Positions 40,414-49,802 of a stretch of DNA of 50,290 bases are shown here, piece after piece. Below the pieces are notes generated by a model that worked only from the letters and a program-made list of their open reading frames with translations, was not told the origin of the DNA and ran no database searches. Every line of letters starts with the position of its first letter. The first letter of the stretch is position 1. A program made the translations under genes and the position numbers. The DNA is from Verrucomicrobiota bacterium (lineage in GTDB: Bacteria > Verrucomicrobiota > Verrucomicrobiia > Palsa-1439): NCBI GenBank assembly GCA_003164675.1, contig PLTX01000112.1, forward strand, positions 37,389 through 87,678, read 5' to 3'.

Positions 40414-42843
40414 CTAGCGATTGCGGACCGCCAACCCCAGCCCCACAAGGAACGCCACGATGCTCACCACTGCCGCCAGCGCGTACACTCGCGGCGGTTG
40501 ATAGCGCAGAAGAATCGTGTGGGTGCCTGCGGGCAACTGCACTCCCATGAGACCACAACTAACCCGCAAGACCTCGGTGGGTTGGCCGTCGATTTCTGCG
40601 CGCCAGAACGGATAGTAGCTCTCGGCGATGACCCCCAGACACGCCGATGGCGCCGTCAACTGGATGCGCACCAACTGCGCGTTCTCCCGTGTCAGTTGCA
40701 CGTTTTCCAACGATACGGGTGTCCCTGCATTGACCGGCGGAAACGGCGAACTGTCCTCGCCATACACCCGCTCATACCTCTGCTCCTCGTCGATGGGCAC
40801 TGCGTTCACGCTCGCCTCTTTCGCCTGCACCAGCGGCCAGTTTTTTGCCGAAAGGGCCAGCGCGATGGATGCCGATTTGCGAACGTCACCGGCGTAGAGG
40901 CAGGCGCGCGCGTACGCCGTCACGTAAGGCCGCGCGCTATCGTTGCGGAAGACGACGAAATCTTCATTCGTCGATACGGCGGCGTAGTTGCGGGACAGAT
41001 CATCGAGAACCATCTGCGGCTGGGGAGCGCCGGGGTTGGCCATATCGAAGACGACATAACGCGCCCCCATCAAGTCGAGAAAGGCCCGATTCATAACAAT
41101 GCGGTGATCCGGCAATTGGATGATCGCCTGTTGGTTCAGCAGTCCCGTGCCCAGCGGGCACATCCAATTGTAAAAGGCCTCGTTGATCTGTGGTTTGCCG
41201 CCCCACATCGGCCCGAGCAGGTGAAAGTATCGCCCGGAAAGCGAGTAGGTCTTGACCCAATCCGGATCTTTTTCGAGCGACTGGTACGCTGCCTGTAAAT
41301 TCGTCAACGTGTGAGCGGGGACGCCATTGTCCCATGTCGGCTTCTGATATGGCCAGTAGTCGAGCAACAACAGCACACCGAGGCCCGCCACAATCTTCGG
41401 AGCGTGGGCCCGCCATTTTCCCGCCATGAGCACATCGGTGACGAAGAATCCCACCAGCATCGGCGCCAGAAATACCGCGGGCGTATCGTAAAAGACAAAC
41501 GGCGCCCGGATTTCCTTGAAATACGGCAGCGTGGCCAACCATTGGAAACCCGGCACAAACAGGAAAACCGCCAGCGCCACACCGGCAATCATTCGTTTGC
41601 GCCCCGTGGTCAGTTTTCGTCGATAGAACATCACCAAGAATGCAATGCTCACCAACAGCCACGCCGACGCGACCCCGGATACCTTTTGCGACGAAAGCGC
41701 TTGCCATGTCGCCCAATTCGCCGTCCACACGCTGCTCAGTCCGGTCGCCAGCATCACACTCGCCAGCAACGACGCCACAAAAAACCAAAACGCCCGTCGC
41801 TCCACCCGACGTGTATTCCAAAGCACGGTGGCAACAATAATTGCCAGCAATACAATCCCCATGTATTTCTCGGGAGAGTCCATGCCCAGCGACATCAAGC
41901 GTTGCACGTGGTCGTATTCCGCCTGACTGCTTACGCGCCCGCCGTTGACCTGGATCCGCGAGATCACAACGCTGACAAGGTTGCTCGTGGCCGAGCCGTC
42001 GCGATCCACCAAGCCCAGCAAACTCTTGAAGGAGTAGCTTTTCTGCCAGGCGGCCAACGGATCGCCATAAAACAGCTTCACGTAGCCCGATTCCACAAAG
42101 CCCGGCACCAGCACCCACGTGCCCATCGCCAACCCCATGACCGCCAACAACCCGCACGTGCGGGCAGTCGACCGCCACTGTTGGCGTCGCGGCCACAACC
42201 AGTAGAGCGCGTAGCCAAACAAGAACAGGAACACGGTGAAAGCCTGCTTGTTGTCCGTCCACCACGCCAGCACGGCGACGAACGCGCACAGAAACGTATC
42301 CCGAAAGGTGTTGGCTTCGAGGGCCCGGGCCAGCGTCAGCCAGAGGAGCGGCATGAACGGAAAGAACAGGATGATGGTCGTGTGCTCTTGGCCCGCCGCG
42401 CGGATGATCTGTTCCGGGTGCAACAGGAATGCCACCGCCGCCAACGTCGCCGCCCAATCATGCTTCAGGAAATGCCGCGCGCAACAGTACATGGCCACTG
42501 CGCCCGTAAAGATCGCCAGCAGCGCCGTGAGTTTTCCGGCGGTGATGAGGTCGGTAAACATCGAGAAGAAGATCCACGGCAACAGATAGAAACCCCGGCC
42601 ATGGTTGAGGCCGTAGCTCGACCCGCTCATGTAATACGGCGTCCACCACGGCAGGAAATGATGCTGGGAGATTTCTCGCTTGATGTCCCATACGCGCGAG
42701 GCCGAACCACTCAACTCGTGTTCGCTCAACCCCAGCGGCAACCAGTGCGCGCCGAGCCAGACACACCAAGCCAGCGCCACCGCCATCGTGACCCACAGCC
42801 CGAGATCAAGCCGCTTAGGGCTGAGCGTTGATGGCGCTTGCAT
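40414..42843 (-). CDS. YfhO-like large membrane protein (GT-C related)
   Basis: This 809-residue protein has about 12-14 transmembrane helices, followed by a soluble C-terminal domain. The first loop has LSEHELSGSASRVWDIKREI and LPWWTPYYMSGSSYGLNHGR. The C-terminal domain has the YfhO ending: LGVIAESYYPFWRAEIDGQP, VLRVSCGLMGVQLPAGTHTI and LRYQPPRVYALAAVVSIVAF. YfhO proteins help decorate teichoic acids or other surface polymers in Gram-positives. In this Gram-negative context it fits the polysaccharide locus. The start overlaps the GT9 gene stop by 29 bases, so the two are in an operon. Confidence 0.85.
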   Translation of the reverse strand: MQAPSTLSPKRLDLGLWVTMAVALAWCVWLGAHWLPLGLSEHELSGSASRVWDIKREISQHHFLPWWTPYYMSGSSYGLNHGRGFYLLPWIFFSMFTDLITAGKLTALLAIFTGAVAMYCCARHFLKHDWAATLAAVAFLLHPEQIIRAAGQEHTTIILFFPFMPLLWLTLARALEANTFRDTFLCAFVAVLAWWTDNKQAFTVFLFLFGYALYWLWPRRQQWRSTARTCGLLAVMGLAMGTWVLVPGFVESGYVKLFYGDPLAAWQKSYSFKSLLGLVDRDGSATSNLVSVVISRIQVNGGRVSSQAEYDHVQRLMSLGMDSPEKYMGIVLLAIIVATVLWNTRRVERRAFWFFVASLLASVMLATGLSSVWTANWATWQALSSQKVSGVASAWLLVSIAFLVMFYRRKLTTGRKRMIAGVALAVFLFVPGFQWLATLPYFKEIRAPFVFYDTPAVFLAPMLVGFFVTDVLMAGKWRAHAPKIVAGLGVLLLLDYWPYQKPTWDNGVPAHTLTNLQAAYQSLEKDPDWVKTYSLSGRYFHLLGPMWGGKPQINEAFYNWMCPLGTGLLNQQAIIQLPDHRIVMNRAFLDLMGARYVVFDMANPGAPQPQMVLDDLSRNYAAVSTNEDFVVFRNDSARPYVTAYARACLYAGDVRKSASIALALSAKNWPLVQAKEASVNAVPIDEEQRYERVYGEDSSPFPPVNAGTPVSLENVQLTRENAQLVRIQLTAPSACLGVIAESYYPFWRAEIDGQPTEVLRVSCGLMGVQLPAGTHTILLRYQPPRVYALAAVVSIVAFLVGLGLAVRNR

Positions 42844-43927
42844 GAGATTGATGTAGGAGTTGCCAGGCGGCAGCTTCCACGGATTCTAGCGGCAGGTCGC
42901 GGACGCAGGCGTAGTCAAGCCCGGCCGGACAGCTCAACGGTCGGCTGGAATAAGAGAAGCAGGGGCTGCAGGGCAACCCGCGGCTGACGATGACATGGGG
43001 CGTCCGCCAGGGACGCACCCAGGTCGGATTGGTCGGTCCAAAGACCGCCACGCAGGGCACCTTGCACGCCGATGCGACGTGCAGCATCCCGGAATCATTG
43101 CCGACGAACAATTGGCACCGTCGGAACACCGAAGCCACCGCGCCGATCGGCAGCCGACGCGCCACGGCAACAAAGCCGGGTTTTTTATGCACGGCGCTGC
43201 TCACCTTCTCGTCCAGTGGGCCCTCGAACAGCACAAACCGCATGGAAGGCTGGCGCTCGCTCATGCGTTCCATGAACCGGGCGAACTGGGTTGGCGGCCA
43301 GCAGCGGTTCTGCTGGTTCTTCATGGGATTGCAACTCGGGTGAATGCCGACCAACGGGGAGGCATCGGCCAGCCCGTGCTCGCTGAGAAATTCGTTCGCT
43401 TGGCGGGTTGACTCCGGAGTGCTCCGAAACCACAATTCATCGGCCAGACCGTGGACATCCTCACCGATCAGGTGCGCGGCCCAGCGCAGGTTCTCCTCGA
43501 CAACGTGCAACTTCGGGTCCTCGCCGAACACCGTCTGATTCAGGCTTGGGAGGTTGAGGTGGGCCTGCCGTTGGTAGCGGAAGCCGATCCGCTCCCGCGC
43601 GCCAATGAAGCGCGCGACGGCATTGTATTCGATTCGATTGTGCGGGTACGGCAAAACGCTTACATCAAACCGCTCCTGGCGCAACCGCCACAGCTCCCGA
43701 AAAACACGGGCCTTGGAGCCACCCAAAAAATCCACGAACCGCACATCCTCGGTGAAGGCCTGCTCGCGCAGATATTCCGCCACGCTTCCGAACATGGTCA
43801 GGAGCGTGAGGCGAAACCGCCCAGGTTCCCCTGCCAATGTCGCAATCGACGGCGACGCCATAATCGCGTCGCCGAGACCCGAAAGACAAAAAATCAATAC
43901 TCTTCGTTGCCGTTGATCGGACTGCAT
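42815..43927 (-). CDS. GT9 family glycosyltransferase (heptosyltransferase-like)
   Basis: The protein has 370 residues from the ATG at 43927 (MQSDQRQRRVLIFCLSGLGD), with LSGLGDAIMASPSI at the start, GIHPSCNPMKNQQNRCWPPT in the middle, and the donor-site signature FVGNDSGMLHVASACKVPCV with FGPTNPTWVRPW. These are marks of ADP-heptose:LPS heptosyltransferase-like GT9 enzymes, which add a sugar to lipid A core or a surface glycan. The C-terminus contains several Cys (LPCSPCFSYSSRPLSCPAGL). A longer frame reaches 44032. It overlaps the YfhO-like gene by 29 bases and belongs to the same operon. Confidence 0.87.
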   Translation of the reverse strand: MQSDQRQRRVLIFCLSGLGDAIMASPSIATLAGEPGRFRLTLLTMFGSVAEYLREQAFTEDVRFVDFLGGSKARVFRELWRLRQERFDVSVLPYPHNRIEYNAVARFIGARERIGFRYQRQAHLNLPSLNQTVFGEDPKLHVVEENLRWAAHLIGEDVHGLADELWFRSTPESTRQANEFLSEHGLADASPLVGIHPSCNPMKNQQNRCWPPTQFARFMERMSERQPSMRFVLFEGPLDEKVSSAVHKKPGFVAVARRLPIGAVASVFRRCQLFVGNDSGMLHVASACKVPCVAVFGPTNPTWVRPWRTPHVIVSRGLPCSPCFSYSSRPLSCPAGLDYACVRDLPLESVEAAAWQLLHQSHASAINAQP

Positions 43928-44038
43928 GGATTTATGTAGACGCCATTCGCTGCGCGTCGAATATAGTACCACGCTTCGGGTCGCCACGGCAAGAGGGGCC
44001 ATTCTCAGGCGTCCGACAAGGAACGGGCGCACCGCGCC

Positions 44039-46285
44039 CTAGCTCGCGGCAATGACCGTTTCCTCGCGCAACGCGCTGATAACGATGCGTTCGATCTCAC
44101 TAATGTCGAATGGTTTATTGAGCCAAGGGGCTCCAGACTGCTCCAAAAAGTTCCGCGAGGATGGGCTCACTGTGTCACCGGTGATGAAGATAATCCGCTC
44201 CTGCAAATGCGGATACCGTTCACTGATCGCGGCATAAAGTTTTTCCCCACTCATTTCTGGCATACAAATGTCGGAAATGATCAGGTCGTACTCGTTCGAC
44301 GCCAGGCGCGACAGAGCCTCGGTGCCGTTGCAAGCTGAGTCTGTCTGATAACCCTTTCCATCCAGCGCCTGCTTCAATACGTCAACGATTCCCGGTTCGT
44401 CGTCGACGATCAGCAACCGCCGCCGCGGCGCATCGGGCTCACGCTCGCCGACGGACTCCTCCACTGGTTTCGGATGCACCGCGTCGGGACATTTCACCAC
44501 GAGCAATTCGACGATAAACCGTGTGCCTTTGCCAGCCTTCGACTCCACCCGGATTTTCCCCTTGTGCTCCTCCACAATGCTGTAGCAGATCGACAAACCG
44601 AGTCCCGTCCCTTTGCCCGGACCCTTCGTGGTAAAGAACGGATCGAAGATCCTTTCCATAATCGCATCGGGGATGCCGGGCCCGTTATCCGCGACCACGA
44701 TGCGGATCCGGTTGTCGCAATATTGGGTGGCAATCTCTACGATCCGTTTACCCGGACGGTTCTCTAACACCTGGATGGCGTTCGTGAGCAGATTGACCAA
44801 CACCTGCTCGATCTGACCGGCGTCGGCCATCGTCGGCGGCAGGTCCTTGCCCAATCGGCGCACGATCTCGACCCTGGCGCGCTGTACCTGCATCTCGCGT
44901 GCCTCCAAGGAATCCACGACAATGCGGTTCACGTCCACCATCGTCATGTGCGGCTCGCGCGGACGCGCAAACGTCAACAGGTTGCGGACAATCTTCGCGG
45001 CCCGCTCGCTTTCGTGAAGGACCTTCTGTAAGTCCTTGCGCACCTTTTCGTCGAGGCTCTTGTTCTTCATGAACAGTTGCGCGTATCCCATTACCACCGC
45101 GAGTGGATTGTTCAATTCATGGGCCACGCCGGCCACGAGTTGGCCGAGCGCCGACAGTTTTTCCGCCTGCCGCAATTGTTGCTCCATTTTCTTGCGGGTA
45201 GTAATTTCCCGAGCGTTGATCTGGAGTACCGGCTGCTTGTGACAGTCCACCAGCGTCACCAATCCCTCACAAAGCACCTGTTCCCCTTCTCCGCGCGTAA
45301 TCTGGATTTCACCTGCCGCATCGAATAGCGCTTCCACCCGCTTCTTGTTCTCTAACAGGCTCTCCGTGCAATCGGGTAGCTGCGGGCAAAGCGTACGCAA
45401 GGGCCGGCCAACCAACTGGTCCGCTTTGCACGTTGTCAGCCCTTCGGCGGCGGGGTTCGCCTGAACAATCTGAAGCGTCGCGATGTCGACCAGAAAGATT
45501 GCATCACATGTAGAAGCGAAAAGCTGCTGGTATTTCTGCCCGGAGATCTGCAACTCCTGCTCCAGCGCCCGGCGTTGCGCGGCGCCGTTGTGACATTCCT
45601 GCAGCAACGCGTCCTGGCGCGCACGCGCCTGTTCCAACGCCAACGCAATCAGCCCCACAGTCACGCAGAAGGCAAGGACGGCGGACACGATGTATTCCAA
45701 GGCGCCCAATGCCGGCTCCCAAGCGATCAGCCAGTGGAAGATACATTGATGCAGTGACCACAATAGCAAACTGACGCAGAGCACACGCGCCCCCGTGTGT
45801 TCTTTCCATTCCTTCGCGTGAAGTATTGCGACAGCCAGGCCCGATAATCCCAGCAACACAAATGTCGGAGAGTTGATCCAGACGCGGTTTCCCGCCACGG
45901 AACGAATCGCAAAGCTCCACACCAGCATGATCAGCGATCCGACCCCCAGTTCCTGATCGGACCGCACGCGATTGGCCAAATGCAACGCCCCCCAAACCAT
46001 ACATAACGCGCTGACGCCCACGCAGGCCCGCCCCAACGTTGCAAGGATCGCGAGGTCTGGCCGTTCGTCCAACCCCAGCGCCGTCGCCAGATACATCGAG
46101 TAGTAAAGCCAGGCGACCGCCCAAAATCGATAACATGCCTGCCGTGTGTGAAGGTTCAGATAGGCGAGCACGACCACCACCAACCATGTGCTGAACACCG
46201 CCAGCGCCAGCGCGACCCTCAATCCGTCGGGCGGAAAGGTCGCGCTAACGAACGCGATGACGTTCGCCAATAAACTCTCGATCAT
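44039..46285 (-). CDS. Hybrid histidine kinase with N-terminal membrane sensor and receiver
   Basis: The protein has 748 residues from ATG 46285 ([20 protein letters not shown]). The N-terminal part (about 1-220) has seven or so transmembrane helices. A PAS domain (about 248-360, [20 protein letters not shown]) follows. The HisKA phospho-accepting His389 is in [14 protein letters not shown], the ATPase domain has [10 protein letters not shown] (N box), DNGPGIPD (G1) and GTGLGLSI (G2), and the C-terminal receiver has Asp672 in [12 protein letters not shown] with the acidic DDE at 628-630 and Lys in NKPF. All catalytic residues are seen. The next gene on this strand, 111 bases downstream, is the GT9 gene; a control role over that locus is not shown. 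Confidence 0.9.
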   Translation of the reverse strand: MIESLLANVIAFVSATFPPDGLRVALALAVFSTWLVVVVLAYLNLHTRQACYRFWAVAWLYYSMYLATALGLDERPDLAILATLGRACVGVSALCMVWGALHLANRVRSDQELGVGSLIMLVWSFAIRSVAGNRVWINSPTFVLLGLSGLAVAILHAKEWKEHTGARVLCVSLLLWSLHQCIFHWLIAWEPALGALEYIVSAVLAFCVTVGLIALALEQARARQDALLQECHNGAAQRRALEQELQISGQKYQQLFASTCDAIFLVDIATLQIVQANPAAEGLTTCKADQLVGRPLRTLCPQLPDCTESLLENKKRVEALFDAAGEIQITRGEGEQVLCEGLVTLVDCHKQPVLQINAREITTRKKMEQQLRQAEKLSALGQLVAGVAHELNNPLAVVMGYAQLFMKNKSLDEKVRKDLQKVLHESERAAKIVRNLLTFARPREPHMTMVDVNRIVVDSLEAREMQVQRARVEIVRRLGKDLPPTMADAGQIEQVLVNLLTNAIQVLENRPGKRIVEIATQYCDNRIRIVVADNGPGIPDAIMERIFDPFFTTKGPGKGTGLGLSICYSIVEEHKGKIRVESKAGKGTRFIVELLVVKCPDAVHPKPVEESVGEREPDAPRRRLLIVDDEPGIVDVLKQALDGKGYQTDSACNGTEALSRLASNEYDLIISDICMPEMSGEKLYAAISERYPHLQERIIFITGDTVSPSSRNFLEQSGAPWLNKPFDISEIERIVISALREETVIAAS

Positions 46286-46492
46286 AAATGCTCTCGCACG
46301 GTCCGACGCTCGATTGCCACGGGCAATCCAGATGTCGTAACCTCTAGAAAGCACGAAACTTGCCACGGAAACTGTCACCGTCCAGACCGTTGAGCCACAG
46401 GCTGGGAAGTCGCCGTGTAAACATCGCGCGTTTCCTGAAAACCCGTGCAAATCCTTGATTACCAAAGTCTCGCGACGACGGCCCGCCGCGCG

Positions 46493-46520
46493 TTGACGGA
46501 CGCGCGCGCGTTGCTATAAT
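46493..46520 (+). promoter_or_regulatory. Promoter of pepA
   Basis: TTGACG (46493-46498) and TATAAT (46515-46520) are 16 bases apart and end 19 bases before the pepA start codon, so the leader is short. The ribosome-binding site is weak. Confidence 0.7.
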
Positions 46521-46539
46521 CCAGCCACGGAACAAACAT

Positions 46540-48012
46540 ATGAATTTTTCTGTCACCACTTCCTCCGCCCTCTCTCAAAAGCAACCGGCCGCCGTTTTGT
46601 TCGCCTTCGAGAAGCAACGCCTTGACGGGCCCGCCGCCTTCAAGAACCTGCTCCGTCACGTCGGTCCCAAAGAGTTTCGGGGAGCCGAGCGCCAGATCTT
46701 CCTCCTTCACTCGGCGGGCAAACTCGCGCCGCAACGCATCCTGCTCGTCGGTTTGGGCAAACGGGACAAGTTCACCACCGAAACCCTGCGCCGCGCCATG
46801 GGGATCGCCGCCAAAAAACTCCGTGACCTCGGTGTCGAGCGCGCCGCCGTGCAGGTGGCGGGCGACGTTGGCGATTCGCTGGGGGCCATCGTCGAGGCCG
46901 CGATCCTCGCGACGTACCAGTTCCGTCAGTTCAAACCGGATGACGACGGTGATGCGACGGAATTGAAGACGCTCACACTTTGTCTTCCCGCATACGCCGA
47001 CCTGAAGGCAGCCAGGAAAGCTGCCGCGGACGCACAGATTGTCGCCGAAGCGACCAATTACGCGCGCGAAATTGGCAACCTGCCCGGCAACGTCGTTACG
47101 CCCCAAGTCATGGCAGACTACGCCCGCAAATTGGCAGACGATTCGGGTCTGGTGTGCACCGTGTTCGCCAAAAAAGAACTGGAGGCGGGCGGTTTCGGCG
47201 GATTGCTGGCCGTCGGTGGCGGCAGCGCGAATGAGCCGCACTTGATCGTCCTCGAATATTGCGGCTCCAAAGACGCCACGCCCATTGCGCTCGTCGGAAA
47301 AGCCATCACGTTCGATTCCGGCGGCATTTCGATCAAGCCGTCCGACAAGATGGACGAAATGAAGTTCGACAAGTGCGGCGGCGTCGCCGTTCTGGCGATT
47401 ATGAAGGCCATCGCCCAATTGAAGCTGCCTCTCAATCTCATCGGCGTCATTTCTTCCGCCGAAAACATGCCCGGTTCCACGAGCTATCGTCCGGGTGACA
47501 TCGTGACCAGCTACCGCGGGGCGGACAAGCGGGCCGTCACCATCGAGGTGCTCAATACCGACGCCGAAGGCCGCATCGTACTCGGCGACGCTCTCGCCTA
47601 CGCGCGCGAACGCGGCGCGAAGACCATCATCGACTTCGCCACCCTCACCGGCGCATGCGTCGTGGCTCTCGGCAGTATCGCCGCAGGTCTTCTGGGCAAT
47701 GACGATGCGCTCCAAGAGAAAATTCGCGCGTCGGCTGATCGCACTGGCGACCGGGTCTGGCCGTTGCCGTTGTGGCAGGAGTACAAGGACAAGATCAAAA
47801 GCGACGTGGCCGACATCAAGAATACCGGGGGCCGCTACGGCGGCGCCATCACGGCGGCGGCGTTTCTCGCGAAGTACGTCGGCGACACGCCCTGGGCCCA
47901 TCTGGACATCGCGGGCACGGCTTGGACCACGGAAGAGCTTCCCTATCTGACCAAGGGGGCGACGGGTTTTGGCGTGCGACTAGTGGTTGACCTGCTCCGC
48001 CGCTGGAACTGA
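46540..48012 (+). CDS. pepA: Leucyl aminopeptidase (M17)
   Basis: This 490-residue cytosolic dimetal aminopeptidase removes N-terminal residues from peptides. The C-terminal catalytic domain has VGKAITFDSGGISIKPSDKM and MKFDKCGG, which supply metal-binding Lys, Asp and Asp, and NTDAEGR, which supplies Asp, Glu and Arg of the active site. The N-terminal regulatory domain (about 1-170) is of the usual size. It also has ARERGAKTIIDFATLTGACV and KNTGGRYGGAITAAAFLAKY. It has its own promoter at 46493. E. coli PepA is also a DNA-binding protein in site-specific recombination; whether this one is cannot be told. Confidence 0.95.
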   Translation: MNFSVTTSSALSQKQPAAVLFAFEKQRLDGPAAFKNLLRHVGPKEFRGAERQIFLLHSAGKLAPQRILLVGLGKRDKFTTETLRRAMGIAAKKLRDLGVERAAVQVAGDVGDSLGAIVEAAILATYQFRQFKPDDDGDATELKTLTLCLPAYADLKAARKAAADAQIVAEATNYAREIGNLPGNVVTPQVMADYARKLADDSGLVCTVFAKKELEAGGFGGLLAVGGGSANEPHLIVLEYCGSKDATPIALVGKAITFDSGGISIKPSDKMDEMKFDKCGGVAVLAIMKAIAQLKLPLNLIGVISSAENMPGSTSYRPGDIVTSYRGADKRAVTIEVLNTDAEGRIVLGDALAYARERGAKTIIDFATLTGACVVALGSIAAGLLGNDDALQEKIRASADRTGDRVWPLPLWQEYKDKIKSDVADIKNTGGRYGGAITAAAFLAKYVGDTPWAHLDIAGTAWTTEELPYLTKGATGFGVRLVVDLLRRWN

Positions 48013-48132
48013 CGGACGGGCGGACGTACGCCCTTTCCACGCGCCGACGACGAATATCACCACCACAGCCACGCTCAGCAAAAAAAAGCCGACGACCAGC
48101 ACATTTTCCTTAAACTTTCGGCTGGGATTCAT
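47980..48132 (-). CDS. Possible 50-residue single-helix membrane protein
   Basis: The frame reads MNPSRKFKENVLVVGFFLLS followed by VAVVVIFVVGAWKGRTSARP. It has a positively charged N-terminus, one strong transmembrane helix and a basic, Pro-rich end, the layout of many small inner-membrane proteins. It overlaps the last 33 bases of pepA on the opposite strand and its start is 27 bases from the divergent purC start. No strong ribosome-binding site is seen. It may be a real short gene or a chance hydrophobic frame. Confidence 0.4.
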   Translation of the reverse strand: MNPSRKFKENVLVVGFFLLSVAVVVIFVVGAWKGRTSARPSVPAAEQVNH

Positions 48133-48159
48133 ACAATATGTGAAGTTAAGGCGAGCACC

Positions 48160-49101
48160 ATGGCGAACACAATGACGCAAATCGATCTCCCAGGCGTCAA
48201 GAAGCTCAAGAGCGGCAAGGTGCGCGAGGTCTTCGATCTGGGAGATTCGCTGCTCTTCGTTGCCACCGATCGTATCAGCGCGTTCGATGTCATACTCCCG
48301 AACCCCATCCCCGAGAAGGGCCGCGTCCTCACCGCCCTGAGCGAATTCTGGTTCGGCAAGACCCGGCACATTGCCGAGAATCATTTCATCACGGGTGAAT
48401 TTGAGAGAACTGTAGCGGCGGTCTACGACCGCCGTCGGGATTCGGCGCTTCATAGAAGCGCCGCTACACCGGATTTCGAATCGCTGCGCGGTCGTTCGAT
48501 GCTCGTGCGCAAGTGCCAGCCGTTCCCCGTCGAATGCGTCGTGCGTGGTTACCTCGCCGGTTCCGGGCTGAAAGAATACAAGCAGTCTCGAACGGTCTGC
48601 GGGATCAAGTTGCCGGACGGGCTTGTCGAATCCAGCCAACTCCCCCAACCCATCTTCACGCCCGCGACCAAGGCCGAGACCGGCCACGACGAGAACATCG
48701 ATTTCGACCGCTGCGCGGAGATCCTCGGCAAACCGCTCGCGGAGAAAGTGCGTGACACCTCGCTCGCCCTCTACAGTTACGCCCGGGATTATGCCGCCAC
48801 GCGCGGCATCATCATCGCCGATACCAAGTTCGAGTTCGGGTTGTTGGAGCGCCCCGACACGCCGACGCACTCCAAACTCATCCTCATCGACGAAGCACTG
48901 ACACCGGACAGTTCCCGCTTCTGGCCGGCCGACGGCTACGCGCCCGGCAAACCCCAGCCGAGTTTCGACAAGCAGTTCGTCCGCGATTACCTCGAAACCC
49001 TCGATTGGGACAAGACACCGCCGGGACCGGTCCTGCCCGACACGGTCATCCGCGAGACCACCGAAAAATACCTCGAAGCGCTGACCCGACTGACGGCCTG
49101 A
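48160..49101 (+). CDS. purC: SAICAR synthase (phosphoribosylaminoimidazole-succinocarboxamide synthase)
   Basis: This 313-residue enzyme of purine synthesis joins CAIR and aspartate. It has GKVREVFDLGDSLLFVATDR, IPEKGRVLTALSEFWF, LVRKCQPFPVECVVRGYLAG and EILGKPLAEKVRDTSLALYS. The length is that of the long (yeast-like) type, with the C-terminal FDKQFVRDYLETLDWDKTPP. Between HFITGEFER and LRGRSM lies TVAAVYDRRRDSALHRSAAT, which is encoded by a 58-bp palindromic repeat (48411-48468) of the family seen in the intergenic islands. Family members usually have an acidic or neutral linker of similar length there. The frame is intact, so the protein is probably functional. Confidence 0.93.
   Translation: MANTMTQIDLPGVKKLKSGKVREVFDLGDSLLFVATDRISAFDVILPNPIPEKGRVLTALSEFWFGKTRHIAENHFITGEFERTVAAVYDRRRDSALHRSAATPDFESLRGRSMLVRKCQPFPVECVVRGYLAGSGLKEYKQSRTVCGIKLPDGLVESSQLPQPIFTPATKAETGHDENIDFDRCAEILGKPLAEKVRDTSLALYSYARDYAATRGIIIADTKFEFGLLERPDTPTHSKLILIDEALTPDSSRFWPADGYAPGKPQPSFDKQFVRDYLETLDWDKTPPGPVLPDTVIRETTEKYLEALTRLTA
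48411..48468 (+). repeat. 58-bp palindromic element inside purC, in frame
   Basis: TGTAGCGGCG (48411-48420) and CGCCGCTACA (48459-48468) form a perfect 10-bp outer stem. Two inner hairpins are also perfect: GGCGGTC-TAC-GACCGCC (48417-48433) and GGCGCTTC-ATA-GAAGCGCC (48444-48462). Related sequence with TGTAGCG and a TAT loop occurs at 16248-16274. The whole element is translated as part of the enzyme. Confidence 0.9.
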
Positions 49102-49190
49102 AGCCACGGCAGATTGTTGTTACTTTTAGGGGTCCAACACGGCTCGAATCATCGAATGGACGAGCAAGAACCCCCAAACGAAGCCAATTC

Positions 49191-49316
49191 CAGCAAAACG
49201 AAGCCATGTGACAAAATGGCGCACTTTGGCTCCTAACACCTTTGCCCTCATGCAAATACACACTCTCTAACACCCAGGAAAATTGGCTTCGTTTGGTAAT
49301 TTTACATATATGGGGT
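49191..49316 (+). repeat. Long dispersed repeat, copy 2 (first copy 16098-16224)
   Basis: This is a direct-orientation copy of the repeat next to the transposon, with the same start (CAGCAAAAC) and end (ACATATATGGGG) and moderate divergence in the middle. It begins 89 bases after the purC stop. The gap from 49102 to 49802 holds this repeat and the island below, with no gene I can support. Confidence 0.85.
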
Positions 49317-49390
49317 TATCCCCCCTCCGCGATTGTTTGACCCCGTTTCGAGGTTTACCCCGATTTCGAGGTCGGGGCCGTCGTTTCCGC

Positions 49391-49716
49391 TCGGAGGGTC
49401 GGGCTCCCGCACGACCGTTAGCTGTAGCGGTGTCCCATCCCCGTTTCCCCTATGTCAAAGATCAAACAACCGCCCGACCGTAGCACCCCTTCCCCTTGAA
49501 CGCCCAGCGTCTTCGTCCCTCTATCTATGTCAAAGATCGATTTTGACAGCCTATAATATCGGAACGCCGATAAGCCGGTCAAGCCAAATTATCGATCTTC
49601 CCTGTCCCCGTAGCACCCCCTGCGTCGGCGCGATATTGAACCGGGGTTCGTTGTAGCCGCGAATCTCATTCGCGGGCCGTCCCTCGTCGTTGTAGCCACG
49701 CCGCTCTGTCGGCGTG
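49391..49716 (+). repeat. Palindrome island 2
   Basis: A GGAGGG-family copy lies at 49391-49419 (TCGGAGGGTCGGGCTCCCGC), and hairpins lie at 49657-49675 (CCGCGAAT-CTC-ATTCGCGG) and 49697-49716 (CACGCCG-CTCTGT-CGGCGTG), each preceded by GTAGC. A segment with AATATCGGAACGCCGATA and TCAAGCC matches the region at 16418-16450 (AATATCGGAATACCGATA), so the two islands share at least four blocks in the same order. Confidence 0.85.
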
Positions 49717-49802
49717 CTCCCGGTCGTCTCCCCCACCCCCCAGCCCCGCCCGCTTGTCCGCCCGCCAATTTCAAGCGGAGACGACCCGCGCGGCAGGCTT
49801 GC

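Noticed and set aside
41311-42831. A 506-codon open frame on the plus strand
   Set aside because: It lies entirely antisense to the YfhO-like gene and is rich in Arg, His and Gln, typical of a shadow frame.
46459-47901. A 480-codon open frame on the minus strand across pepA
   Set aside because: It lies antisense to pepA, whose protein has all M17 motifs. The long frame is a by-product of GC-rich codon use.
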